This document shows positions 8,374 through 16,664 of a stretch of DNA of 64,000 nt, piece after piece; the first letter of the stretch is position 1, and the number at the start of each line of letters is the position of its first letter. Made by a program: the position numbers and the translations under genes. The notes beneath the pieces are model-generated. The model worked only from the letters and a program-made list of their open reading frames with translations. It was not told the DNA's origin and made no database searches. The DNA comes from CAZEDU01 sp964511185 (GTDB lineage Bacteria > Myxococcota > Myxococcia > Myxococcales > Myxococcaceae), in the NCBI GenBank assembly GCA_964511185.1, contig CAZEDU010000006.1, forward strand, positions 1 to 64,000, read 5' to 3'.

Positions 8374-9885
8374 CTAAGCCTTCGCGGCCACCCGCTTCAG
8401 GTAGGCCGACCACGGTATGAGACGAAACGCGGAGGTCGCCACCAAGAACGTGAAGACGCCCACGGCGATCGCCGCGGCGATGGTCGCCCACCCGAGCGAC
8501 GGCGGCAAATCGGCGCCGAAGCGGAGCGTGACCGCCGAGATGCCGAACACGACCAAGGTGGTCAGCAGAATCTTGCCTTGGGTGACGTAGCCCGGCCGGA
8601 GCCGATCGAGCCCGAGGCGGCGGCGCACCTCGCGGGGCAAAATCCAGTAGCTCGTCATCAGCCCGGCCGCGAACACCGCCAGGCCCACGTAGTCGGGCGA
8701 CCAGTGGCGCGCGACCCACCACGCGAAGGCGAACGACAGGACTCCGTTGGCGATCTCCGACCCGGCCGCGATCCGGTGCTGGTTGATTCCGCTCAGGAGG
8801 TTCTTGCACCAGGCCACGAACGTGTTCGACAGGCCGATGATGGCCACGCTCGCCACCATCGCGACAGGAACCTTCAGGCCGAGCCATTCCTCCAGCAGCG
8901 CGGGGCCGACCGCGAGGAGGCCCGCGACCGAAGCGGCCATGAGAAGGATGATCTTCTCCAGGACACCCGAGATGGTCTGCCGAATCCACGGCATGTCGCC
9001 CTTCGCCCAGGCCTCCCCAAACGCGGGTTGCATCGCGGCGCTGAACGAGATGACGAGGCTGCTGACCATGGCGAGGAGCTGGTTCGGAATCGAGTACAGC
9101 GGCACGTACGACGGGCGCGCCACTTGGGTGATCGCCCAAATGGGCGCGCTCGCGGTGAGCAACGCGCCCAGCTGCAGCCCCAGCGACTTCGCGCCGGTCT
9201 TCAGCTGAAGCACGACCTGCGCCTTCTCGATGGCGACGCGGCGGAAGGCGTCGGGCCACCTGCGCACCGTGCCAACCGCGCAGACCAGATGGACCAGGAA
9301 CGCGGAAGCGACCGCCGCGCCGATGACCGCCGCCGGCTGGCCAATCGAGACCGCGACGATCAGGCTGGCGACCTGCCCTACCAGCCGGGAGGTGCCCTGG
9401 AACACCGTGGCGCGGACGGTCTGCTGCACGCCGATGGTGAGGTCATAGAACGCGCTGAAGCCGAGGCTGACCATCACCTGCGCGCCGATCGCGACGAACA
9501 CCCACCTGGCCTGCGGATGGTCGAACTTGCTCCACGCCGCGAACGACGGGACGCCGAGCACAAGAAACACCGCCAGGGTGACGACCGCGACGATCAGCAC
9601 CGCCAGCGCCGAGAGCAGCAGGGCGACTCGGATGATCTTCGCGAGCTCGGCCGAATCTCCCTTCCCGTGCGCGTGCGACACGAGGATCATCGTCGACGAG
9701 CTCAGCCCGCCGCTCGTGAGCACCAGGTAGCCGGCCCAGTACTGCCCGACCTGAATCAGCCCCCACTCCTCCATGCCCAGGTACTGGAGGTAGAGCGGAA
9801 TGGCGACGAGCGCGATGAGCTTGCTCGCGTAATCGAAGACTTGAAGCGCCGCAGTGGCCTTGAAGGCGGTCTTCAGTCGACTCAT
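8374..9885 (-). CDS. wzx: Wzx-type polysaccharide flippase (MOP/MATE superfamily)
   Basis: 503 residues and very hydrophobic, with roughly a dozen membrane segments from residue 10 (TAALQVFDYASKLIALVAIP) to the C-terminus; length and layout fit the polysaccharide exporter branch of the MOP superfamily. Such proteins flip lipid-linked repeat units from the cytoplasmic to the periplasmic face. The gene starts 6 bases after the kinase gene and ends 2 bases before an FkbM methyltransferase. No Wzy polymerase, initiating phosphoglycosyl transferase or outer-membrane export protein is seen in the window; they may lie left of position 1 or elsewhere. Confidence 0.88.
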   Translation of the reverse strand: MSRLKTAFKATAALQVFDYASKLIALVAIPLYLQYLGMEEWGLIQVGQYWAGYLVLTSGGLSSSTMILVSHAHGKGDSAELAKIIRVALLLSALAVLIVAVVTLAVFLVLGVPSFAAWSKFDHPQARWVFVAIGAQVMVSLGFSAFYDLTIGVQQTVRATVFQGTSRLVGQVASLIVAVSIGQPAAVIGAAVASAFLVHLVCAVGTVRRWPDAFRRVAIEKAQVVLQLKTGAKSLGLQLGALLTASAPIWAITQVARPSYVPLYSIPNQLLAMVSSLVISFSAAMQPAFGEAWAKGDMPWIRQTISGVLEKIILLMAASVAGLLAVGPALLEEWLGLKVPVAMVASVAIIGLSNTFVAWCKNLLSGINQHRIAAGSEIANGVLSFAFAWWVARHWSPDYVGLAVFAAGLMTSYWILPREVRRRLGLDRLRPGYVTQGKILLTTLVVFGISAVTLRFGADLPPSLGWATIAAAIAVGVFTFLVATSAFRLIPWSAYLKRVAAKA

Positions 9886-9891
9886 GCCGTA

Positions 9892-12075
9892 CTACGAGGC
9901 CAGCTCGTCTTTCTTCTCGGCGTAGTAGTGGCCGTAGCGGCTGTACGAGTCGTAGTAGTAGCCGTACTTCGGATCCGCCAGGTTGATGTCGTTCAAGATG
10001 GCGCCGAACACGCGCGCCTTCACGTCGCGCAGCGCGCGCACGGCCCGGCGGGCGACATCGCGCGAAGTGCGGCCGGACTTGAGCACCATCACCACCCCAT
10101 CTACCTGGGTGGAGAGCACCGCCGCGTCGGCCACGGGCCCAATCGGCGGGCTGTCCAGGATGATGCGGTCGTACTTCTTCGCCAGCCGGTCGAGCAGGTC
10201 TCGAAACGCCTGCGTGTGCAGCATCTCGGCCGGGTTGGGCGGAATGGGTCCGCACGGCAGCACGAACAGGTTCGGCACCTCGGTGGTCTTCACCGCGTCT
10301 TCCAGCGTCCCCTCGCCGACCACCAGCGAGCTGACGCCGATGTCGTTGGGCACCCCGAACGCCTTGTGCAGCCGCGGCCGGCGCATGTCGGTGTCGAGCA
10401 GCACGACCCGGTTCCCGCTCTGCGCCATCGCGATGCCCAGGTTGATCACCGCGGTCGACTTGCCCTCCTGCGGGCTGCCCGACGTCACCACCAAGCTCTT
10501 GAACTGCTTGTCGGGCGACATGAAGAGCAGGTTGGTGCGGATGGCGCGGCAGCACTCGGCGACCGAGGACTTGGGCTGCCGGTGAATGTGCAGGTCCCGG
10601 TCCTCGAGCGAGGGCGCCTTGTCTTCGGGGATGTTCGGCACCAGCCCCAGGAACGGCAGGCGAAGCACGTTCTCGATGTCGGCCTGCGAGGAGATGGTGT
10701 TGTCGATGAACTCGAGCACGAAGGCGAGCCCCAGGCCCGCGAGCAGCCCCAAGAGCAGCGCCACCAGCATGATGGTGCGCAGGCGCGGCTTGACCGGCGC
10801 GAAGGCGGGCCGCGCCGCGTCGAGCACGCGCACGTTGCTGGTGCGCAGCAGACCCGACAGCTCAATGTCCTTGAGCCGCTTGAGCACCGTGTCGTAGAGC
10901 CGCTGGTCGTTGTCGGCGTCGTGCTTGAGCCGCTCGAACTCGATCTTCCGCTTCTCGATCTCGAACGCCTCGGCCTTGGCGGTCTCGAACAGGCCGCTCA
11001 GGTTCCTCTCGCCCAGCTGCGCTTCCTTCAGCTCGGTCTCGGCCGCCAGCACGAACGTGTTGAGCTGCCCCACGAAGTCGGCCTTGATGGTGGCGAGCTT
11101 CTCTTCGCAGGCGGCGAGCTTCGGGTGCCCGCTCAGGTAGCGCTCGCGCAGCTCGGCGCACTCGGCGCGCGCCTCGAGGTAGCGGCTCTTCACGCCGATG
11201 TAGAGCGTGTTCTCCGACACACCGGCCAGCGCCTCGGGCCAGGTCTCGCTGCTGCCCGACGCGCGCTTGAGCTCGCGGATCGCGTCGACCCGCGCCTTGA
11301 GCGAGGCGATCTTCATCCGCACGTCGGTGAGCGTGGCGTTCAGGCTGGTGAGCCGCTGGCTGATCATGCTCGCGCGGTCCTCCAGCGAGGTGGTCAGCAT
11401 GTCCGCCTGCTTCTTGAAGTCGAAGACGGCCATGTCGCTCTTCTTCGACTTGTCCTCGAGCGAGACGAGCCGGTCCTCCAACCACTTGGACGCGGTCTCG
11501 GTCACCTTGAGCCGCAGCGCCAGGTTCTCGGCCATGTACGCTTCAGCGACTTCGTTCGCGAGCAGCGCGGCGCGGTTGGGGTCGGTGTCCTCGACGACGA
11601 TCTTCACCAGCCGCGACTCCTTGACCGGCTGGACCTTGATCTTGTTCTGCACCCGGGCCGGCGCGTCGATCGCCGCCATCGCGGCGTTTCGCTTCTCGGG
11701 GTCTTTGACCTTCTCGACCCCCAGGAACGCCGCGTCGTTCTGCAGCCCGAGCTTGTCCACCACCCGGCTCGCCACCGCGCGGCTGGTGATGACCCGGTGC
11801 TGCGTCTCGTAATACTCCCGGTTCCACCAATAGTTGCCGGTGCCGTTGTCCATCACCTCTTGAACGTCCTTGTCCAAGAAGCGGGGCGCGGTGACGTCGA
11901 TGATGAGCGACGCGTTCGCGCTGTACACCTTGGGCTGCCGAATGCCGTAGAGCGCGGCCAGCCCCACCGTCGCCACCAACGTCCCCAGAATCACCCAGCG
12001 GCGCCGCAGCACGACGCGCACGTAGGCGTGAAGGTCAAAGGACTTGCTGACATCCGCGTTGGCGTCGGTCTCCAA
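9892..12075 (-). CDS. Wzc-type tyrosine autokinase / polysaccharide co-polymerase
   Basis: 727 residues. An N-terminal Wzz-like domain has a first membrane segment around residues 27-46, a long periplasmic coiled coil (about 150-410) and a second membrane segment near 430-455. The C-terminal BY-kinase has Walker A GSPQEGKS (533-540, K539), Walker A' VVLLDTDMRRP and Walker B-like IILDSPPIGP. The last 26 residues hold eight tyrosines, the autophosphorylation cluster that controls chain length and export in this family. The start is TTG at 12075, with AAAGGGA about 6 bases upstream; no ATG/GTG fits the conserved N-terminus. It leads the polysaccharide operon. Two palindromes lie 34 and 71 bases upstream. 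Confidence 0.92.
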   Translation of the reverse strand: METDANADVSKSFDLHAYVRVVLRRRWVILGTLVATVGLAALYGIRQPKVYSANASLIIDVTAPRFLDKDVQEVMDNGTGNYWWNREYYETQHRVITSRAVASRVVDKLGLQNDAAFLGVEKVKDPEKRNAAMAAIDAPARVQNKIKVQPVKESRLVKIVVEDTDPNRAALLANEVAEAYMAENLALRLKVTETASKWLEDRLVSLEDKSKKSDMAVFDFKKQADMLTTSLEDRASMISQRLTSLNATLTDVRMKIASLKARVDAIRELKRASGSSETWPEALAGVSENTLYIGVKSRYLEARAECAELRERYLSGHPKLAACEEKLATIKADFVGQLNTFVLAAETELKEAQLGERNLSGLFETAKAEAFEIEKRKIEFERLKHDADNDQRLYDTVLKRLKDIELSGLLRTSNVRVLDAARPAFAPVKPRLRTIMLVALLLGLLAGLGLAFVLEFIDNTISSQADIENVLRLPFLGLVPNIPEDKAPSLEDRDLHIHRQPKSSVAECCRAIRTNLLFMSPDKQFKSLVVTSGSPQEGKSTAVINLGIAMAQSGNRVVLLDTDMRRPRLHKAFGVPNDIGVSSLVVGEGTLEDAVKTTEVPNLFVLPCGPIPPNPAEMLHTQAFRDLLDRLAKKYDRIILDSPPIGPVADAAVLSTQVDGVVMVLKSGRTSRDVARRAVRALRDVKARVFGAILNDINLADPKYGYYYDSYSRYGHYYAEKKDELAS

Positions 12076-12108
12076 ATGCTTCCCTTTGAAATCCGTGGGG
12101 GTGGGCGG

Positions 12109-12124
12109 AAGGGTTTAAACCCTT
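12109..12124. promoter_or_regulatory. Perfect 16-bp palindrome upstream of the kinase gene
   Basis: AAGGGTTTAAACCCTT is a perfect 16-bp palindrome 34 bases upstream of the TTG start of the polysaccharide operon. Read as RNA on the minus strand it has no following U run, so it looks more like a protein-binding operator than a terminator for the abiE genes upstream. It shares AGGGT/ACCCT half-sites with the palindrome at 12146-12161. Confidence 0.5.
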
Positions 12125-12145
12125 GTTTGCCCCGCGGATGCAATC

Positions 12146-12161
12146 GCAGGGTGAACCCTGC
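12146..12161. promoter_or_regulatory. Second palindrome with the same half-sites
   Basis: GCAGGGT and ACCCTGC are perfect 7-bp arms around a 2-base centre. The AGGGT/ACCCT half-sites match those of 12109-12124 and the centres are 37 bases apart. The 150-bp interval between abiEi and the kinase gene holds nothing else recognisable, so this is the likely control region of the polysaccharide operon. Confidence 0.45.
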
Positions 12162-12225
12162 CCGCCCGGGGGTCAAACAACCTGGCCGCGAGGCGAAGCT
12201 GCCCAGGCGTAGGCACAGGTACGCG

Positions 12226-12834
12226 TCATGGGATCCGCAGCCGCTCGAGAAAGGCGCGGACCCGCTGGCGCCGCGGCAAGTACACGATGCGCTTGACCCA
12301 TCGATCGAGCTCTTTGCGTCGAAAGGAGCTGTCCAACTCCAGCTCTGGAGGCCGCGCGAACAATCGAGAGCGGGTGCCCGCCAAGTAGGCCAAGTCGAAC
12401 ACCGCTTTCTCGACCGTCGCCAGCTTGGCACCGGAACGTAGCGTCTCGAACCCTCCGAACAGCTCGGGCTTCATCTGGTGCAGCGAATAGACCCCAACCG
12501 CCGTCTTCACTTTTCGCGTCGGGCCGAGGGTGATGGCGAAATGGACTTGGGGGATCTGCGAGAGCGTGCCGTGCACGTAGAGCGCGCTGTAGAGCGAGCA
12601 ATAAGCGAGGTACGGCTCCGCGACGAAGTCCAGGGCGACCCATGGGTCGATGGGGGAATCCGGCAACCAGAATTGACCGTGGCGCAGAGGGCGAACGAGG
12701 CCGGCTTGGGCGAGCCGTCGCAGCAGCTGGGCAGCGGCAAGCGGCGACATGTTGAGAACCGCCGCGGCCTCCGAGGTGCGAATGACCGGCAGCCGCAGCG
12801 CGCGCAGCCGCTGATAGGCCTGGGCGGTGCTCAT
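12226..12834 (-). CDS. abiEi: AbiEi family antitoxin / regulator
   Basis: 202 residues. The N-terminal winged-helix region (TSEAAAVLNMSPLAAAQLLR, then a wing near HGQFWLPDSP) and the C-terminal block KLATVEKAVFDLAYLAGTRS match the AbiEi antitoxin family of AbiE toxin-antitoxin/abortive infection systems. Family members bind inverted repeats in their own promoter and neutralise AbiEii without tight protein contact. ATG at 12834 overlaps the upstream stop as ATGA; an upstream in-frame start would run 17 codons into abiEii. The order here is toxin first and antitoxin second, the reverse of the classical abiE order. Confidence 0.85.
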   Translation of the reverse strand: MSTAQAYQRLRALRLPVIRTSEAAAVLNMSPLAAAQLLRRLAQAGLVRPLRHGQFWLPDSPIDPWVALDFVAEPYLAYCSLYSALYVHGTLSQIPQVHFAITLGPTRKVKTAVGVYSLHQMKPELFGGFETLRSGAKLATVEKAVFDLAYLAGTRSRLFARPPELELDSSFRRKELDRWVKRIVYLPRRQRVRAFLERLRIP

Positions 12835-13601
12835 CGCGACAACTGCTCCAACAGCTCGATGACCTCGAGCTGCATCGACTCCCACACCACCCGGTCTTGA
12901 TACGCCGCAGCCTGCTCCGGCTCGAGATAGACAACCACCTGCCCTAGGTAATCGGCATGCGTGAGCGAGGTGACTCGATCGATCGCAGTTGCAAGCTGCG
13001 CGCGCAGCTCGGCGTCGAGACTCGGCGGTGCCTTCAAATGAGCCCGAAGGAGCTGAAGGTCGAAGACATCACGCGCCTGCGTCTCGCGCCGGCCCACCAG
13101 GGCGCGGACCTTCTGCACCAGCGCAGCGGGCGCGGCGTAGTGCTGAAGAATGGGGGGCTGCACGGCATAGGCCCGGGTCACTTCCGGCGTCACCGGTTCG
13201 ATGATGGTGGGCTCTGCCTTCGACTTGGTGGCACGTCGGGAGAACTCGACCTTCGTTCTCAACGCGACGGATTGCCCCACAGCGGAGAGCGCCACCTTCC
13301 ACCGTTGAGTGGTGTCCGTCTGCTTGGGAGCCGTCACCCCGACGATGGAGAGTCCTTGCGATTGGAGCGGCAACGCGAGCGCCGGTGAACTCAAAAGCCG
13401 GTCGACCTTGTTCCTCAACGTGTCTTTCGGAATCCCGAGCACGTCGAGGTCGAGATCCTCCGAGTAGCGAATACTCCGGAAAAAGAAGCGGAGGTTGCAG
13501 CCCCCTTTCACCGCGAGACGGGCCCGATCAGCGCCCGCTGCTGCCTGCCTCAGAAACAGCAGGTGAAAGAACTCGATCGCCTGGCGAACGGAGAACGCCA
13601 T
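12831..13601 (-). CDS. abiEii: AbiEii family nucleotidyltransferase toxin
   Basis: 256 residues of a DNA polymerase beta-like nucleotidyltransferase. The catalytic block reads KGGCNLRFFF (32-41) followed by RYSEDLDLDV, giving the family Gly pair and the D49/D51 metal-binding aspartates. The later conserved lysine/arginine region is ALVQKVRALVGRRETQARDV, and DVFDLQLL is typical of the family. Family members are GTP-dependent toxins or tRNA-modifying nucleotidyltransferases. The gene starts with ATG at 13601 directly behind two palindromes, with no Shine-Dalgarno. It overlaps abiEi by 4 bases. Confidence 0.87.
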   Translation of the reverse strand: MAFSVRQAIEFFHLLFLRQAAAGADRARLAVKGGCNLRFFFRSIRYSEDLDLDVLGIPKDTLRNKVDRLLSSPALALPLQSQGLSIVGVTAPKQTDTTQRWKVALSAVGQSVALRTKVEFSRRATKSKAEPTIIEPVTPEVTRAYAVQPPILQHYAAPAALVQKVRALVGRRETQARDVFDLQLLRAHLKAPPSLDAELRAQLATAIDRVTSLTHADYLGQVVVYLEPEQAAAYQDRVVWESMQLEVIELLEQLSR

Positions 13602-13602
13602 C

Positions 13603-13617
13603 CGATTAAATTAATCG
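13603..13617. promoter_or_regulatory. Inverted repeat next to the abiEii start
   Basis: CGATTAA-A-TTAATCG, perfect 7-bp arms around one base, ending 2 bases before the ATG. It overlaps the region where a -10 element would lie for the minus-strand promoter. Confidence 0.55.
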
Positions 13618-13618
13618 A

Positions 13619-13638
13619 TTATGACCTTTTTGTCATAA
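13619..13638. promoter_or_regulatory. Inverted repeat in the abiE promoter
   Basis: TTATGAC-(6)-GTCATAA, perfect 7-bp arms. On the minus strand an ATGACA hexamer (5/6 match to a -35) lies in the first arm, 17 bases from a weak TAATTT. Together with 13603-13617 it covers the likely core promoter, as expected for autorepression by AbiEi. This tract is strikingly AT-rich for the genome. Confidence 0.55.
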
Positions 13639-13700
13639 TGACGTGTTTTAACTAGGGTGCTCCGGCCGCAACGGGGGATGTGCTACGAGCCCACCTCCTC

Positions 13701-15030
13701 GTGAGCGCGAACCTCTCGGTCCTCATCCCTTATGACGCCCAGACGGCCACCGAGGCCGCGCGGTTCGCCCATGCCTTGGCGGGCAAGGCGCAAGTGGTGC
13801 TGGCCGGTGAGGGGCGCNNNNNNNNNNTCGGGCGAGGTCCGCGTGCTCACCGGCATTCGCGGCAAGGGGCGCGCCATCGCCGAAGGGCTCCAGGTGGTCC
13901 GCTCGCCGCTCACGGTGATTCAAGACCCAGACCCCGCCTACTCGACCGACGGCTACGACGCGCTGCTCGAGCCCTTGCGCAAGGACGAAGCGGACGCGGT
14001 GTTCGTCGCGTCGACGCGCCACGAGCGGCCGCTCTCGGACCGGGCGCTCTCGCTCTTGTCTCACTGGGCGACCGACGCCGCGCTCGCCGACCCGTACTCG
14101 GGCCAGCGCGCGTTTCGCACCGAGGCGCTGCGCGCGCTCCAGCTGACCGCCGCGGACGAGCGGGTCGACTCGGAGATCCTCTCGAAGCTGGCGGCCCAGC
14201 TCTTTCGTGTGCGCGAGGTGTCGCTGCCGCTCCAGGCCGCGCCGCACCGCACGCTCGACGACCGGGTGAAGCAGGCCTCGGAGCTGATCAAGTACGCCAC
14301 GCTCTCAAACGACGCCGACAACCAACACGACGGCTACAACACGCTGGCGCGCATGGAAGGCGCGCCGCACTACAACGCCTGGCTCGGCCGCCGCTTCCGC
14401 GCGTTCTGCGGCCAACGCGTGCTCGAGGTGGGCGCGGGCATCGGCACCATCACCGCCGAGCTGGAGCCGTGCTGCGAGAAGCTCGTCGCGCTCGAGGTCG
14501 ACCCGTTCTACGTCACGCGCTTGAAGAACCGCTTCCGCGGCAAAGGCCACGTGGCGCCGACGCTCGCCGACATCAACGGCGCGGATTTGGAAGCGCTCCA
14601 GGCCGAGCGGCTCGACACGGTGGTGCTCTCGAACGTGCTCGAGCACATCGAAGACGACGGCGAGGCGGTCCGCCGCTTCGCCCGCGTCCTCACGCCCGGC
14701 GGGCGCGTGGTGCTCCTGGTGCCCGCGCTGCCTTGGCTCTACGGCAGCATCGACCGGGCGGTGGGCCACTTTCGCCGCTACACGCGGGAGGCGCTCGCCG
14801 CGGTGCTCGAGCGCAACGGGCTCGTCATCGAGCGGCTCGAGTGGATGAACCTGGCCGGCATTCCGGGCTGGTTCTTCAACAACCGGGTGATGAAGCGCCG
14901 CGTGGTGCCGCCGCTGCAGCTCAAGCTCTACGATCAGCTCGCGCCGTACCTGGCCCGCGCGGAGTCGGCGTTGCCCCGCGTGCCCATCGGCATGAGCCTC
15001 TTCGCGGTGGCGCGCGTGCCTTCGACATGA
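13701..15030 (+). CDS. GT2 glycosyltransferase fused to SAM methyltransferase, interrupted by assembly gap
   Basis: The N-terminal GT2 part starts with LSVLIPYDAQTATEAARFAH, is cut by ten N at 13818-13827, and resumes with VRVLTGIRGKGRAIAEGLQV and VIQDPDPAYSTDGYDALLEP, the D-x-D donor site of dolichol-phosphate-mannose synthase-like enzymes. A class I methyltransferase follows (VLEVGAGIGTITAELEP, VVLSNVLEHIEDDGEAVRRF). Frames before and after the N run differ, so ten is a placeholder and the true gap is unknown; compared with GT2 relatives roughly 10-30 residues seem missing. GTG at 13701 is a tentative start; GTG at 13680 is in frame too. Fusions of this layout are known in bacteria. Confidence 0.75.
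13818..13827. other. Scaffold gap (10 N)
   Basis: Ten undetermined bases inside the GT2-methyltransferase gene. The reading frame shifts across it, so the real insert is not 10 bases long modulo 3. Confidence 0.99.
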
Positions 15031-16637
15031 GCGCGGAGGAGCTGCCCGACACCCCGTCCTCTGCGCTGGGCCGCGCGGTGCTCGTCGGCGTGGTGGCGCT
15101 CTACGTGCTCGCCTTCCCCTACCACCCAGGGCTGCGCTCGCCGAACGAGCTGTGCCGCTTGTGGCAGACGCGCGCCATCGTCGACCACGGCACCTTGGCG
15201 CTGAATCAGACGATGCGCGAGCTCGGCCCGGTGGGAGACCTGTCCGTCAAGGACGGCAAGTACTACCCGTCGAAGGCGCCGCTGCTCTCGTTCGCCGCCG
15301 TGCCGGTCTACGCGGCGCTGCGCGCGGCGGCGGGCGGCGACCGCTTCCAGGTGCCCGAGCTCCCCCTCGTCTACTTCTCCCGGCTGTTCCTCACCGTGTT
15401 GCCGACCTTGCTGGCGCTGCTCCTGGTTCGGCGCTTCCTGCACGGCTACCTGCCGCGCGCGACGGCCGACGCGCTGACCGCGACGTACGCGCTGGGCTCG
15501 CTCGCGTTCAGCTACTCGCTGCTCTTCATGAGCCACCAGCTCACCGCGGCGCTGCTGTTCGTCTCGTTCTTCGCGCTGTGGCGCTGCGCCCAAGGCGCCT
15601 GGCGCGCGCGCGGCTATGTCGTCGCGGGCGCCTTCGCGGGCGCGGCGCTCGCCGCCGAGTACACCTCGGCGCTGCCGGTGGCGGCGCTGGTGCTCTACGG
15701 CGGGCTCGCGCGCTGGCGCGCGGCGGAAGGCGACGCGACTCGAAAGGCCCTCGCGGTGTCGCGGGCCGCGGGGCTGGCCACCTTGGGCGCGCTGCCCTTC
15801 GTCGCCTTCTTGATGGCCTACCACCAGGCCGCCTTCGGCCACCCGCTCCACAGCGGCTACAAGTACCTGGCCGACGCCGCGTACCAGCCGTGGCACGTGG
15901 GCGGCTTCTTGGGCATCCGGCTGCCCGACGCGAGCGCGTTCCTCCAGTCGTTCTTCTCGCCGCTGCGCGGGCTCTTCGTCCTCTCGCCGTTCCTGCTCCT
16001 AGGCGTGGGCGGCACCGCGCTGCTCTTCCGCAAGGACCGCGCGCTCTTCGCGCTCACCGTCGCGCTGCTGCTGGGCTACGCGTACTTCACCTCCTCCTTT
16101 AGCTACGAGTCGTGGGGCTGGACCACGGGCCCGCGGCACATGACGGGGCTGGTGCCGTTTCTGCTCTTGCCCGCGGGGCTGCTCCTCGAAGCGCTTCGCC
16201 CAAAACGCTCGAACGCGGCCCGCGCGCTGCTCGGCGCCGCGGCCGCGCTCTGCGCCGCGTCCATCCTCATCACCGGCGTGCTGTCGTTCATCAACTACGT
16301 GCCCGACAGCGTTCGCAACCCGCTCTTCGGCTTCGCGCTGCCGCTCTTCCGGCAGGGCGACCTGCCGCCGTCGCTGCTCGCCCTGGCGCTGCCGAACGCG
16401 TGGGCCGGGTGGGCGATGCTCGCGCTGCTGTCGCTCTGCGCGCTGGGCGTGCTCGCGCTGCTCGTCCCCCCAACCAACGAGAGCTGGGCGTGGCCCGCCG
16501 CGCTCGCCACGCTGATGCTGCTCTTCGCGGGCTACGCGAACTTGAGCCGCGACGACGCGCGCGACGCGGGGGCCGTGCAGCACCTGCACTCGGTGTGGCT
16601 CACGCCCGCGGGCGGCGCGCTCCGGCTTTGGCGTTAG
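15027..16637 (+). CDS. Polytopic membrane protein, GT-C-like glycosyltransferase candidate
   Basis: 536 residues with about ten to twelve membrane segments. The first segment (AVLVGVVALYVLAFPYHP) is followed by a large outside loop with SPNELCRLWQ, the position where GT-C enzymes (ArnT/PMT-like) carry a catalytic acid, and GKYYPSKAPLLSF, a motif seen in bacterial GT-C-like proteins. Its ATG overlaps the stop of the GT2-methyltransferase as ATGA. A natural reading is that the upstream GT2 makes a polyprenyl-phosphate sugar and this protein uses it on the periplasmic side. That is inference; no close family was recognised. Confidence 0.6.
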   Translation: MSAEELPDTPSSALGRAVLVGVVALYVLAFPYHPGLRSPNELCRLWQTRAIVDHGTLALNQTMRELGPVGDLSVKDGKYYPSKAPLLSFAAVPVYAALRAAAGGDRFQVPELPLVYFSRLFLTVLPTLLALLLVRRFLHGYLPRATADALTATYALGSLAFSYSLLFMSHQLTAALLFVSFFALWRCAQGAWRARGYVVAGAFAGAALAAEYTSALPVAALVLYGGLARWRAAEGDATRKALAVSRAAGLATLGALPFVAFLMAYHQAAFGHPLHSGYKYLADAAYQPWHVGGFLGIRLPDASAFLQSFFSPLRGLFVLSPFLLLGVGGTALLFRKDRALFALTVALLLGYAYFTSSFSYESWGWTTGPRHMTGLVPFLLLPAGLLLEALRPKRSNAARALLGAAAALCAASILITGVLSFINYVPDSVRNPLFGFALPLFRQGDLPPSLLALALPNAWAGWAMLALLSLCALGVLALLVPPTNESWAWPAALATLMLLFAGYANLSRDDARDAGAVQHLHSVWLTPAGGALRLWR

Positions 16638-16664
16638 ACGGGCCCGAGCGTTGGACCCTTTCCA

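Noticed and set aside
8578..12441. A 1287-codon open frame on the plus strand
   Set aside because: It lies antisense to the flippase and kinase genes, which have clear domains. Its Arg/His/Asp/Gln-rich product is the usual by-product of high GC at third positions.
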